64,000 bases of DNA from Brachypodium distachyon (lineage: Eukaryota > Streptophyta > Magnoliopsida > Poales > Poaceae). A program made the translations under genes and the position numbers. The stretch spans positions 15,668,624 to 15,732,623 of the forward strand of contig NC_016134.3 in NCBI RefSeq assembly GCF_000005505.3, written 5' to 3'. The notes beneath the pieces were generated by a model. It did no database searches. It was not told the origin of the DNA and worked only from the letters and a program-made list of their open reading frames with translations. Shown here one piece after another: positions 1 to 11,033 of this stretch. Each line of letters opens with the position of its first letter. Within the stretch, counting starts at the first letter, position 1.

Positions 1-499
1 AACGAGTGTCACATGCATGCATGGCAATGCTTCTGCCTGTTTCCCCAGCAGAACTATATAGCCTCGTATTAGCCGAGATGGAAAAAGACGGTCGATCGAT
101 CGGGTGTACGGATAGTATAAAGCAGTATAAGGTTATACACACATGCATGTATGCTTGTACCGTGTGTGTGTAGCCAGTACTACCGGTCGGTCTCTCGCCT
201 AGCTCCCGCGTGTGTGCACACCGTACGTACGTAACTACGTACATATGTAATGCACGTCGCTCTCGCCCGTACGTTGGTCCCTCCCTGTCTTTGGGCTCGT
301 GCCTCTGCTGTCGATGCAGGAAGAGGCCGCATGCAACCCGCCTCCGGAGCCTGGTTTCGAAAACCGGACTGGTGACCGAACCGGTCAGGCTGTCGGTTCG
401 CGGTTCACCGGTCCAACCGCCGGTTTACTCGGTTCAACACCTGGACCGGAAGTTAGGAAATTGTCATTATTTTAGTAAGAAAATAAAGGAATAAGTAGC
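1..499. other. No gene seen; low-information flank
   Basis: Short runs of TGCATG and CGTACG type words, with no convincing reading frame. Positions 350-445 are rich in CCGGTT/AACCGG words like those near the ends of some grass hAT elements, but I found no termini. Confidence 0.5.
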
Positions 500-719
500 T
501 TCAGCTCCATGTTTTTAGCACAGAAGCCGTCCGATTGGAACGTTCGCTGCCGCTAGATCTCTCACGGAAGCAACTAATCTCCTCTGGAATCCTCCCCCAG
601 CATCGTCTCCCTCCAAGTCTCTTCCCCACAGACCCCACCATCTCCCTCCGTCTTCTCACACGACGATCCCATGAATAGTCACCGGTCGCGCCGGCGGCCA
701 GCTTGCAACAAGTCTGGTC

Positions 720-1240
720 CGGGCTTCCAAAACCACCGGCGGGGAGACGGCGGATGGCCGCCTGCAGCACAGCGCCGCCGCCTTGCAGCAGCAACGTCGG
801 TGCTCGCAGCTCTGCCACGCATCAGTCGCAGCGTCCTTGCCTTGCCCTTGTAGCACCGGCGGCCATGGCCATTGCGGTCTTGCAGCACCTCCGCCTCCCC
901 CTGTAGCACCGGCGGTGGTCCTGGCATCGAAGCACCGCCGCACACCAGTCGCAGCATCTTCGTGTCGACCTTGCAGCATCGACGGCCGTCGCTTGCAGCA
1001 TCACCGGAGGCCATGGCCTTGCAGCACCTCCGCCTCCCCCTGCAGCACCGGAGGCCATGGCCTCACAACACCGCCCCACAGGCCCACACCGGTCACGGCA
1101 TCTTCACCTCGCCTTGAAGCCCCGGCGGCCATAGTTTGCAGCATCACCGGCGGCCATGGCTGTGCAGCACCACCGTTTCTCCCTGCAGCATCGGCGACCA
1201 TGACTTCGCAGCATCGGTGGCCATGGCCTCCTCCCGTTTG
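720..1240. repeat. GC-rich minisatellite-like array
   Basis: Imperfect repeats built on GCAGCACCGGCGGCCATGGC, with the core GGCCATGGC near 862, 1010, 1050, 1152 and 1210, separated by spacers of about 40-100 bp. Frames on both strands stay open only because stop codons are rare in this composition; the translations are Cys/Pro/Ala-rich and inconsistent between frames, so I do not call a gene. 500-720 and 1240-1590 show nothing else I can name. Confidence 0.6.
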
Positions 1241-1599
1241 ATGTAGGCTGTAGCACCGACGACTAGCTTGCATTGTGGCGCGTCTTCGCTTGCAGCAGCG
1301 TTGCCCTGCTGGCAGCACGCGGCAGCAGCGATGGAAGTGCTTGAGGTTACAGGTAGCCATGGCGATGGGGATGGAGACGGGAAAACAAGTGGTGGGGTGC
1401 GTGGCTTGCTTGAGGATAAGGACGCTACATGCGTGCGGATAACGGGATAAGAAACGCTCGTGTCGTGGCTCACACATGTCGACGTAGGATCGATTTAGAT
1501 CCAACGGCCCAGCCGACGCTGTGCGTGAAATCAGCCGGGCGGGATATATCGTTTCCCATATTATAAACATGGTGGAATTATGGAACTGTGACTTTGATG

Positions 1600-2434
1600 T
1601 AGGGGTGGGCATATTAACCGAGAACCGAAATACCGAACCGAAAAAACCGGAACCAAAACCGAAGAAACCATAACCGAAAATCAAGGTACATAATTCGGTT
1701 ACCATTTTGGAGAAACCGAACTTTATTGGGGCTATTCGGTTCTGACCCTCGGTTACCCGAATTAACCAAAGAAACCAAACTATATAGACAGAAATAGAAA
1801 CAACAGAAAGGCAACTCCTCCGATCCAGCCCCGTGACCGGGGAGATCGATCTCCCCGTGTCCTACTCATGTCTCGTCCTCTCTCCCTCGTAGCCAAGTCC
1901 AGCCCAATAGCCCACGAATCCACCATGGGAAACAAATCCGTTTGACCACCGTCTATTTGATCGATGAGAAACAACAAATTCCAACTCGATCTCCTCCTGA
2001 GACCTAGCCGCCAACCTCCGTGTGCGTGCTGGGCCACCTCCGATTGGATCCGATTTCAACTCCAGCAACCGCGGCCAACAACCTCTCCGCCCTTTCCTCT
2101 CCTTTCTGGCTCTACGACAGCAACGCTGCAGCCTGTTGGGCGGCAGGATTCCATATTCCGGCGGCGGCGTTTCTTTGTGGCGGGCAGCAGCGAAACCATC
2201 ACGGCCGGCGTCATCTTGTCCGGCGGCCATAGTCCATAGCCAGCGCTTCATACACTCGATACAGGTCGGTGATTTCGGTCAAAAACCGAAACCGAACTGA
2301 AAGTTTCGGTTCTTAACAATTTCGGTTCCTCCTTTCGTCAAGAACCGATCGGTTAGGATATTCTAAAAACCGAATTTCCTAAATACCCGAAGAACCGAAT
2401 CGAACTTTTCAGTTAAACCGAATGCCGAGGCCTA
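1600..2434. mobile_element. hAT-type DNA transposon, non-autonomous
   Basis: The element starts TAGGGGTGGGCAT and ends with the inverted counterpart (reverse complement TAGGCCTCGGCAT). It is flanked by a perfect 8-bp direct duplication CTTTGATG at 1592-1599 and 2435-2442, the target-site length expected of hAT elements. Subterminal regions are packed with AACCGA/CCGAAC words. The GC-rich centre (about 1800-2260) differs in composition and may be captured host sequence, but I cannot identify its source. No transposase frame is present. Confidence 0.85.
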
Positions 2435-2849
2435 CTTTGATGTTCTCACCACGGGTCTTAAATTTGTCCATGTCTGAATTAAGGATGTCATTTCTGTTAT
2501 CAGCCTATCATGATAACTTACCCGAGTATAACTTACCATATGTACAATCTTGGTACATGCCCCTAAAGAATCAACGTAGACTATTTAAATCTATAACTAT
2601 CTAAAAAATACGAACTGTTCTCTTCGCCTCTTTTTCTTCGTTCGTCAAACATTCCATCCGTGCGTAGCTGGCGTGGCCCCATGCTGAATCTCTCTGTGTG
2701 CCTCATCTTCTCGTCTTCCCTCCTCCCTCGAGCGCACGAACCACCGCCTCCCTCCGCACACGCGAGACGCCGTCGCCCACGAGCTGCCACCACCTCTCGC
2801 TGCGCGACAGCCGCCGCAACCCCGCCGTCGATGGGTCGTTCCCCTGTCG

Positions 2850-3163
2850 AAAGAAGTGGACGTGGCGTCCTTCCTCGCCCCACCGCCCCCGCCGGAGTCC
2901 TTCTCCCCACTCACCGCTGCAGAGGCGGAGGGTACCGACGGGGACACAAATGAGGAAGAGGATCCGCGGGGATCAGAGCGATCTGGCGGAGATAGTTGGG
3001 AGGGTGAGGAGCGGCATCTCGATGCTGGGAGGAGGAGGCGGACGAAGGAGATGCCGTCCCCAGCGTGACCGGGGAGGTGTTGGTGTTCGTCAGGCACATC
3101 TCCACGCGACCTGAGACGTGGCTCGATTTCTCCCTCTTCATCAGCGAGCGTTATGCAGATGGT
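2850..3163 (+). pseudogene. BSD-domain protein gene fragment (first exon, frameshifted)
   Basis: Three frames in succession give peptides typical of the N-terminal half of plant BSD-domain proteins: VASFLAPPPPPE near 2863-2900, SDLAEIVGRVRSGISML near 2979-3028, and GEVLVFVRHISTRPETWLDF near 3071-3130. The pieces lie in the family's order but need frame changes between them, so the copy is dead. A donor-like GGTAAG follows at 3161, and no later BSD exon was found. It lies inside the Helitron, which explains its isolation as captured transcript-sense DNA. The identification rests on remembered family sequence. Confidence 0.65.
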
Positions 3164-4417
3164 AAGATTCGGTGCTTTTTAGTGTCTCGATTTGAGCACG
3201 TTTGGTGGAGAAGAGAAGTAATGTAGCGGGAGAACCTTTGTTCAGAAAGTTTGGCGGCCATGGGTGGGCACCTGGTAATGGCAGCTGCAGCGGGTGAACT
3301 TTTTGTATTGCAGAGTATCCATCTCTTCTCTCAAATGTTCATTGCCTCTCTTTTGGTTCAGGATAATTGGAACTTGTACAAATTGGAGCCATGGTATTGC
3401 AATTTGGATGCCAAAACGTCCAACTTGGTAGATTATGCCAGTTACCACAAAATATAACCTTCGAAATCAAAGATATTGCAAAAGGAGCTTAGAGTACATA
3501 TACTCTATAAACCCTCAAGAGTGCTACAACATTGGAGCAATGCACTGGACTTCTAAATTATTGAAGAGTTCCAAATGTGCCATTTGGATAGGTCAACCCA
3601 AAAGGCTCTAAACTTTTGGGCTTGTGTTTTAATTATAAGGTTTAGCTATTCGATCAACCTATATGTATGTGCAACAGTGCAAGCTTCTTTGTTGGCTTCA
3701 GTTAAGGACTTAAGTTTAAAATAAAAGGGCTAGCTGTGCTTTGTGACTTGGAAATGTGCCAATCTGTTCCTACTAGAAATATTTTCAAGCCTGCTTTGTT
3801 CATGAGATGAGGCCCTGTAGGTTGTCCCTGCTCTAGATTATGCAGACTCAGCTTTGTTGGAGGATGAGGGAGAATTATGTTAGTTTCTAGGGGAAAACTA
3901 TTTTGATTCTCTTGTAGATGACCTTATGTTAGGCAGATTTTTTGTTAAGAAAAAAGGATGCAAGTCAATAATATGGTGGATTGTGGCTGTTTCTGGATAC
4001 TCGTTAACTGCTCGCTAATTCCTAGAGGGGGACTTGTTATTCTATTTCTCCATCAACTTGACAAGTGTGGATAACCCTTTCAAGAAGTTTTTTTGGAGAG
4101 TGCACAGAGTTTAATGTCAAGCTTGGTCGCTGTTTCTGGCAGGAGGTTAGTCCTGGTTTCTCTCGCTCATTTCATGACAGGTTAAGATTTTTTATCAGTC
4201 TAGAAATAATCAGTGCATTGTTTCTAGCTTAGAAATGTTTAGGATTCATGAAAATGATGTCTATCACTTGGAGCCTGAGATTGTTTTTATAGAAGCTTAT
4301 TATTGTTTTTTTTTGAGGAAAAATATTCTTGATAAGATTTGCAGTGAAAAGAAAATATGATCAATTATGTTGCAAAGAGTACTTACATGTCATTCTGTTT
4401 ATTCTGCCATTTTCCAG

Positions 4418-4519
4418 ACGAACAATGACTTCGATGCAAAACCAATGGTTATGTTTTTTGGTCAATATTCTATAGGGAAAACAACTTTGATTAAGCACCT
4501 GTGAAAACAAGCTACCCAG
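4418..4519 (+). pseudogene. EHD (EH-domain dynamin-like GTPase) P-loop exon fragment
   Basis: An exon with intact borders (TTCCAG before, GTTTCA after) encodes TNNDFDAKPMVMFFGQYSIG followed by KTTLIKHL and then a stop codon. This matches the segment of plant EHD1/EHD2 endocytic GTPases around the G1 nucleotide-binding loop (family pattern GQYSTGKTT). The stop, the isolation from other EHD exons and the location within the Helitron mark it as a captured, dead fragment. Confidence 0.7.
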
Positions 4520-6464
4520 GTTTCAGCTTTGTCTAATACAGAATACATCAGCTGTCTTGATTCAATAGTGGAGATTTCTTCCTGGTTTACTTATGTTTCT
4601 GCTGGACCAAGATCTTTTATTTTTGACGGGGCCTGGTCCGAGATCTGATTCACCTAACAATTGAATTGTACCTCAGTGGCACATACTAGGTGATGGTGCT
4701 GCATCTCTTCTCATTTCTCTTGATTGAGCTTCGTTGTACAAATTACACATCCCACAATAAAGTGATATACTATACTATAGTGCTACAGGTTCTTCTGTTT
4801 GATTCTCAGTTACTACTTAAGCTTTCCATGCATTTTGACTGTCTTTCTCGCTATCATATTACTACCATCCCACAAGTGCAGATGTGGTCCTTCATATTTA
4901 ATCTGAAATGATGTGTGTGTGTTTTTTGCGAAAGAATCTGAAATGATGCTGCATAATTGCACTCCCTTTTTACTGCTGGTACTCTGCTGACTTGCTAATA
5001 ACAGCACAAATCGCTTTCAGTTCGGTACATACTCCTATTTCAGATATATGTGTGCTATTATTTTAGAAGGACAAAAAGAGGAAGTTTTGATGCATGTGTT
5101 TTGAGTGTATCATTTTATTTTATTGTTCCGTGACAGATCCCGGCTGCCGGAGGTGACGTCGTAGGAACTGGAAGGACTGGAGGCGCTAGAACTCGCGCGG
5201 CGCAAGGCCATCTCCGTGTGTGGCGCTGGAGCATGGCGAACAGGCCGCACGTCGAATCATGAGACGGGGAGGCACCGAAGCAGGGGATTGGGGCAGCGCG
5301 CCGGTGTAGGGGATGGGCGACGGCGCCAGATCTGGAGCCGACGAAGCGGGGAGAGCTCCCACGCGACCGGACATAGCCGGCGGGGATGCATTGTCAGGGG
5401 TGACTGGAGTGACAGCGGGGATCGGGATGCATGGTCGGGGGAGACTGGACTGGAGTACATGATGAGAGAGTGCGATAGATAGATATGCACGAATCAGGTA
5501 AAAAAGACTGGATGCAGTGTTAATATATTTTAAATTTTAAATTTCTAGGATTTAAATTTAATGAATACAAAAGAAGCTACTTGCCCTTGACCGTGGACAA
5601 GTACCATTGGCTACAATGATTAAGGGTGTGGCCATATAAGTATATACTCTTAGTTGTCTAAATTTTACTTTGAAAAAAAACTTAAATATAAGCTAACAAA
5701 TCAGAGACGTTGAATTTAAGTCGTCCGTGTCAAATCTTAGAGCACAAACCATATAAAAATGCTGAGAAATCAACCTATCTCTAATCAAAAGTTAGACGAC
5801 TTAAATATAAGCATATGACAAAACCAAATAAACAAATTAAAAAGGGCGACAAAGAACGGAGATGCGCGACTGCGGGATGTTGGAAGAGAGACAAATGGTG
5901 GCGCCGCCAACACAAAAGGAACGACGAGAGCCCTCCTAAGCAATCGTCGGAATTTGGCAACGTGATGCACACAATCACCTTTCAAAATGATCATGACAAC
6001 CATCGTGCCTCTAGGCCGTAGCAGCGTAGTGCAGCTCAACAGCATGGCACACAGACGGTCCTTTGGCAACCCTACGATACGGCGGTTGCGGTCAAAGTTG
6101 AGGTCAGAAAATTTAGGTGTTTATTATCCAAGTAAACATATGGATTCAACAAACGTGAAAGCAACATCCTGACCACCGTGTGCGTGGGCCGTGGCAACGC
6201 ACGGGCATTTTCACTAGTTAGGGTAAAAATCTTAAATTGGATCATTAGTGGCGCAAGTTTTGTTAAATGGGGTAAAAAAAAGAAAACCCCATTAAATAGG
6301 ATCAAAACGGTCAAAAAGGTCGAAAATGAAATTCACTCTATTTGCTAATGGTGTCATAACTCACAACAATTGTATGATCCATCAGGTAGTGCAAACCTGA
6401 GAAAGAATGAGTTTGCAAAAAAAAATGGAGAAAAATGACCATCAAGTTGTGTTGCCTTGATAAC

Positions 6465-7035
6465 ACGTGCATGAAAACACTAACAACGGTGATTTTTCAT
6501 GACCGACGTACCGTTAGTCCCCTTATTGGATAATCGGCCAAAACCCAAAACTACGTACCACGAAAATCCAAAGAACAACTATTTTTCTCGACCGACAAAA
6601 AATGGCCCAAATTCATGTATCGGGGTCACGATATTGGTTAATTGGCCAAAAAAAAAACAGTGAGCTACAACCCATAAAAACATCCGCAACGATGATTTTG
6701 CTCGACTGCCCAAAAACGCCTGTAAATGTGTACTAGAGTTTTAGATATCATAAAATTTGCCCGAAACCCAAAAATTTATAGCCCATGAAAACGCTCATGA
6801 TGGTGTTTTTTCCCGGCCGAACACAAAAGTCTTGTAATCATTCATCGGGGTCACGATATCGGCAATTCGGCAAAAACCAAAAAAATATGTGCTATATCCC
6901 ACGAAAACGCCAAGAACAGTGATTTTTCTCGATTGGCCAAAAATTGCTTGTAATTGTAACCGTGTCAAAAATTGAAAACACAAAAATCCTCAGGAAAACA
7001 TCCAAACGGCATTTTTTCTGGACCACAGAGAAACG
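6465..7035. repeat. Diverged tandem repeat, ~110-bp unit
   Basis: About five units start at CCCACGAAAAC-like words near 6470, 6558, 6671, 6782, 6898 and 6991. Each carries a TTTTTCTCGACCG-like block and most carry CGGGGTCACGATAT. Spacing is 87-116 bp. No coding frame runs through it. 6219-6464 between the Helitron and the array shows no feature. Confidence 0.65.
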
Positions 7036-7077
7036 ACACGAAGCCATGTGTCAAGGATCACAACAGTTCACAATGAC

Positions 7078-7150
7078 CTTGTGAGATGTTTTTTTTGAGC
7101 GAAACCTTGTGAGATGTTTTTTTTTTTGAGCGAAACCTTGTGAGATGTTT
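7078..7150. repeat. Three short direct repeats (~29-31 bp)
   Basis: CTTGTGAGATGTTTTTT plus TGAGCGAAAC occurs twice in full and a third time in part, with units differing by the length of the T run. It looks like slippage or local duplication upstream of the PPR gene promoter. Confidence 0.8.
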
Positions 7151-7352
7151 ATTTTAGAATATTCTGCGAGAGATGAGTATTACTGTATTTGGAAAAAAAG
7201 AACATACTCTATGCAGTCTGTAGCAAAGCTAGATAAATGGGCCGCATGTGGCTTTCAGGCGCTCCTTGGTAAGCCCTCTTACGGGCTCGACGTGTCAAGT
7301 GTACTAGTCAACGCATATCAAACAGCATGGGCTCTCTGCCAACTACGCGAGC

Positions 7353-7366
7353 CCAAATATATTTAT
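7353..7366 (+). promoter_or_regulatory. Probable TATA element of the PPR gene
   Basis: AAATATATTTATTT lies about 60-75 bp before the ATG at 7426 and after the upstream ATG at 7327. If used, transcription would begin near 7390, which supports the downstream start codon. Not experimentally testable from sequence alone. Confidence 0.4.
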
Positions 7367-7425
7367 TTAAGTACTTTCGCGGCTTTATTCAAACGCGATT
7401 ACACGACCTCTGCTTCCCTGTCCAG

Positions 7426-9459
7426 ATGCCCGTCGTGACCTACCGGTACCAAGCACTCAAAGAGGCCCTCGCTGCCTCCATCTCCGCCGCCGGCGACGTG
7501 CGCAGCCCACACGCGCTCACCATAGTCTCGGGCCTCGCCGGAAATGGCTACATCGCCTCCCTCCTCGTCTCCCGCTACTTCCGCCTCGGCGCCGCCGATG
7601 CCGCGCGCAAGGCGTTCGACGCCGTGCCGGGGGCAGCAGCACCGGCCCCCGCCTCGTCCGAGGCCGCGGCCGCGCCGCCCAAACCCCTCCTATACAACGC
7701 CATGCTCCGCGGGTACCTCGCGCTTGGCCTCCCGCGCCTGGCCGTCGGTCTCTTCCGAGAGATGGCGTGCCCACCCGACCGCCACACGTACCACCTCGCG
7801 GTGACCGCGTGCGCGCGCGCCTCGGAGTTTGAGATCGGTCGGCGTATCGGGAGCGATGCAGAGGCCAAAGGGTTGGCGTCTGACCTCCTGGTTGGGACGG
7901 CGCTGGTCGTGCTGTATTCTGAAGCGGGTGATGTGGAGTCTGCTCGTAGCGTGTTTGATGGAATGCCACACCGAGATGAAGTGGTCTGGAATGCCTTGAT
8001 TGCTGGCTATGCTCGTGTGGGTTGCTTGGGCGAGGCTCTGGGGTTATTTGAAAGGATGAGGTCGGTGGATGGAGTGGCTCCGACTGAGGCGACACTAGTG
8101 AGTTTGGTTTCTGGGTTCGCAAGTTTTGGTTATCGGGAGGTCTGTGATATGATGCATGCTGTTGTAATTAGGTCTGGTTTCCACGTCCACATCTTTGCTT
8201 GCAATGCTCTTCTGGAGCTGTATGCTGAGTTTGGATGTTTGAGAGAGGCTGTGATGTTGTTTCGTCAGATGGAGGCGAAAGATTCCATCACTTGGAGTAC
8301 GATGATTGGTGGGCTTGTTCGGAATGGACGCCCAAATTCTGCTCTAAAGCTTTTCCATTGGATGGTGTCAAATTCGACCATGTTGGCCACTAGGTCCATT
8401 TTGGTTAATGCCATTATGACCTGCGCTGAGCTGGGGGATTGGAGAGAAGGAAAATGGATTGAACAAAGCTATGTGCTGGCCAAGTCTAGTGAATTCAAGA
8501 GAGATTCCTCTGTGATAACCGCACTGATATACATGTATGCAAAGTGTGGACAGTTCGATTCCTCAATCGATCTTCTACATGGACTTGCAGAAGTTAGATA
8601 TGATGTAATTGCATGGAATGCTATGATCAAAGGCTGTGGAGTTTTTGGACAAGTGGAGAAGGCAATAGGACTTGCAGTCGAAATGCAGAGGGTAGGCATT
8701 GGTCCGGATGCTATCACATTCTTGGAGATACTACCTATGATTTCTTTGATTCCATCGCTGAAAAAGGGGATGGAAGCACATGGTCAGATAGTCAAAAGAG
8801 GTTTTGAGAATGAAAAGACAATTGCTAATTCACTTATTACCATGTATGGTCGATGTGGGAGCCTTAGACATTCAGTTGATACCTTTGGTGGGATTGTCAA
8901 CAAGGATGTAATCTCCTGGACTTCTATGATGCAGGTATATGCCTGGAATGGACATGCTGCTGAAGTTGTTGAGCTTTTTGAACTGATGAAGAAATCAGAA
9001 GTAAAACCGAACAGCTACACTTTTCTTGCCGTGTTGTCTGCATGTAAAAACACTGGTCTTGTTGAAGAGGGAATGGACTTGCTCAAATGCATGGAACATC
9101 AATACGGTCTTGAGCTGAATGTTGAGCATATTTCATGTGTTGTTGATTTGCTCTGCCGTACTGGACGCTTGACTGATGCATATGACCTGATAAAAAATAC
9201 TGTTTCTGAACACGTAAACAAGATTATTTTGTGGGGGATACTGCTAAGTGCTTCCCGTTCATGTGGAGATTTGGTGATTGGAGAAGCAGCTGCCAGACAT
9301 CTCTTATCTCTGGATCCAGAAAATCGAGCCAACTATAAAATGCTCGCTGATATTTATGTCTCACTTGGGAGACGGGATAGTGCTGATAATATCCTTACAC
9401 AATCAATGTCAAGAGGACTGGACTCAAAACCAGGTTGTAGCTGGACGGAAGGTGGCTAA
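7426..9459 (+). CDS. Pentatricopeptide repeat protein, PLS type with C-terminal E motif
   Basis: A single intronless frame of 677 residues from this ATG (710 if the in-frame ATG at 7327 is used). Degenerate 31-36 residue PPR units run through most of the protein, for example VVWNALIAGYARVG, ITWSTMIGGLVRNG and VISWTSMMQVYAWNGHAAEV. The end, from about residue 600, resembles the E motif (ALL-type core here ILLSASRSCGDLVIGEAAA, then ANYKMLADIYVSLGRRD and KPGCSW), and the protein stops there without E+ or DYW. PPR proteins bind organellar RNA; E-class members usually act in RNA editing or processing with partners. A GC-rich 5' third (residues 1-150) and AT-richer remainder are usual for grass PPR genes. 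The start at 7426 is preferred because of the TATA-like element at 7353. Confidence 0.93.
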   Translation: MPVVTYRYQALKEALAASISAAGDVRSPHALTIVSGLAGNGYIASLLVSRYFRLGAADAARKAFDAVPGAAAPAPASSEAAAAPPKPLLYNAMLRGYLALGLPRLAVGLFREMACPPDRHTYHLAVTACARASEFEIGRRIGSDAEAKGLASDLLVGTALVVLYSEAGDVESARSVFDGMPHRDEVVWNALIAGYARVGCLGEALGLFERMRSVDGVAPTEATLVSLVSGFASFGYREVCDMMHAVVIRSGFHVHIFACNALLELYAEFGCLREAVMLFRQMEAKDSITWSTMIGGLVRNGRPNSALKLFHWMVSNSTMLATRSILVNAIMTCAELGDWREGKWIEQSYVLAKSSEFKRDSSVITALIYMYAKCGQFDSSIDLLHGLAEVRYDVIAWNAMIKGCGVFGQVEKAIGLAVEMQRVGIGPDAITFLEILPMISLIPSLKKGMEAHGQIVKRGFENEKTIANSLITMYGRCGSLRHSVDTFGGIVNKDVISWTSMMQVYAWNGHAAEVVELFELMKKSEVKPNSYTFLAVLSACKNTGLVEEGMDLLKCMEHQYGLELNVEHISCVVDLLCRTGRLTDAYDLIKNTVSEHVNKIILWGILLSASRSCGDLVIGEAAARHLLSLDPENRANYKMLADIYVSLGRRDSADNILTQSMSRGLDSKPGCSWTEGG

Positions 9460-10787
9460 AACTTGCAGATACATGCTAGCAGGTATGACTCAAATTCATT
9501 AATTTTCTCCTTTCCTCACAATTTTATTCATATTTATCTACCATGTTCTCAGTTCCAAAGCTGGCTCTCATATTATTGTCTATATGTATCATGGTCTTAC
9601 CATTTAGCAGTGGCATTTGATATTTCTTTTAGCATAACCATCTCTTATATCATCCTGTTACAAATCTTCACCTTGTTGATATTACTTCTACCCATGTCTT
9701 CAAAAGTCAAAACCATCAAACTTAAGTACAATTATTTATACATGGAAAATGCTACTGATTTTACCCCAGTTCGTGCATGCACCTTGCACCTCTGTGACAT
9801 GCATATTTGCAGGTCACGATGTTTGCTTGAACACTCTGAAACTGCTATATGAGCATGATTTTCATTTATACTTTGATCACAAAGACAGGAATTAATAGAT
9901 CTATAAGTTGTGAATCCAACAAAACCTTCGAATGTGACTTACAATTGAAACTTAGGTCATGATATCTTGAAATGTATGCATATAATAGAGGAGGCTAAGC
10001 TTTGGAGAGTCGTCGGTGCCAAAGAACTCAGGAAAATGCCGTGCAAGACCTCTGGACAGCGCTCCACGCGCAGCCGTCGCGGCACTGGCTGTACAGTTTT
10101 TTTCCTGCTTCTTTGTTTGCTTCGCTGCTTGTTTTGGCTGCTTGGCCGGTTGTACCTCTTGTGCCTTCTTGGTGTGACGCGTTTAAAAAAAGAAGTAATA
10201 GTGTACTTAAACTATTAAATGCACAATTAGAACATGTGCTGGGTGCTAATTGTTAGTCCAGATGTGATATTTTTGAGGTACTCAATTTATGAAAGAAGTG
10301 GACCGAAACTAAGAGAGGGATTAGTAGTAGTAACGTTAAAAACTCAAGATTCAGTATTCAGCATTTCCTCTTCTATTTTTATTTCTCAAGTGACTGCAAT
10401 GCGCACGTCTTGACGAGAGTTGCTAGGAATTTTGTGCAGTGCCTGTGTGAATGAAAGACAGTATTATTATTCTATTTGACAAATCTTGAGTGGTGATCAC
10501 CATCCAAATGGAACACTGCACACTAATCTGGATGCTTTGAAGCATATTCTTTAGGCGCCTACTCTATTTAATAATTTGTTGTTGTACCGTCATGATTGTT
10601 TAGCTAGCTTTTCTTATGTAGTTCAGGCCAAATAAACAGTATAATCTTGGGGTTTTTCTTGGACCCTAGAATGCTGCAGAAAGAAATTTTGAAATGGGAA
10701 CTATATCAAGTTCTAGAGCTTATGTCTTTTGGGCTCATGGCATTTTTTTAAGTTTCATACACATTTGAAGTACCACTAGATCAAATA
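9460..10787. other. No gene called; PPR 3' flank
   Basis: AT-rich 3' flank. A short + frame near 9967-10218 begins with a Lys/Arg-rich peptide (EEAKLWRVVGAKELRK) and turns into a Leu/Cys-rich stretch. It has no recognisable domain and could be a retroelement tail. I see nothing else. Confidence 0.4.
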
Positions 10788-11033
10788 CTCCCTCCGTTTC
10801 AAACTAGTTGTACATATAGGTCTTCCAAGTTTTCTCAAGATTTCCGAAGCCTAATTAATCATCGTGAACTCTCCCTAGCAAATAATTTTAATGCTATCAT
10901 ACTATTGGACGGAGGGAGGTGGGGCTAAGTAGAGATTGGAGGAATGTTGAATGCATGGTGCAATAAATTGCATTGAAATACGAAAAGGGAGATCAAGTGG
11001 TATTTTATCCATCCTAATTTGAAACGGATGGAG
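10788..11033. mobile_element. Stowaway-like MITE (246 bp)
   Basis: Termini are CTCCCTCCGTTTCAAA at the left and the inverted counterpart TTTGAAACGGATGGAG at the right, flanked by TA on both sides (10786-10787, 11034-11035). It lies downstream of D27, about 1.9 kb past its stop. 11034-12900 beyond it holds no gene that I can see. Confidence 0.85.

Larger units (their letters stand above)
2590..6218 (+). mobile_element. Helitron carrying gene fragments
   Basis: The 5' end reads TCTATAACTATC and is preceded by A. The 3' end is CTAGT (6214-6218), followed by T, which fits insertion between A and T. Twelve bases before the end lies a short GC-rich hairpin (6188-6206, GCCGTG/CACGGGC arms around GCAACG, one bulge). 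TC start, CTRRT end, subterminal hairpin and no target duplication are the defining Helitron marks. No Rep/helicase frame is present, so it is non-autonomous. It contains a BSD-domain gene piece and an EHD exon, both in + orientation. The rest (3180-4417, 4520-6187) has intron-like AT-rich stretches and a GC-rich block at 5140-5480 of unknown origin. Confidence 0.8.

Noticed and set aside
210..494. 94-codon + frame
   Set aside because: Cys/Arg-rich translation with no domain, in simple-sequence-rich DNA; no support for a gene.
783..1705. Several long frames on both strands
   Set aside because: Open because of the GC-rich minisatellite; translations are repetitive and several overlap in conflicting frames.
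7327..7425. Upstream in-frame ATG of the PPR gene
   Set aside because: A TATA-like element lies after it and the added 33 residues are not PPR-like; kept as an alternative only.
7517..8122. 201-codon minus frame
   Set aside because: Shadow of the GC-rich 5' part of the PPR gene.
9967..10256. Two overlapping small + frames
   Set aside because: No domain, no splice partners, hydrophobic low-complexity end.
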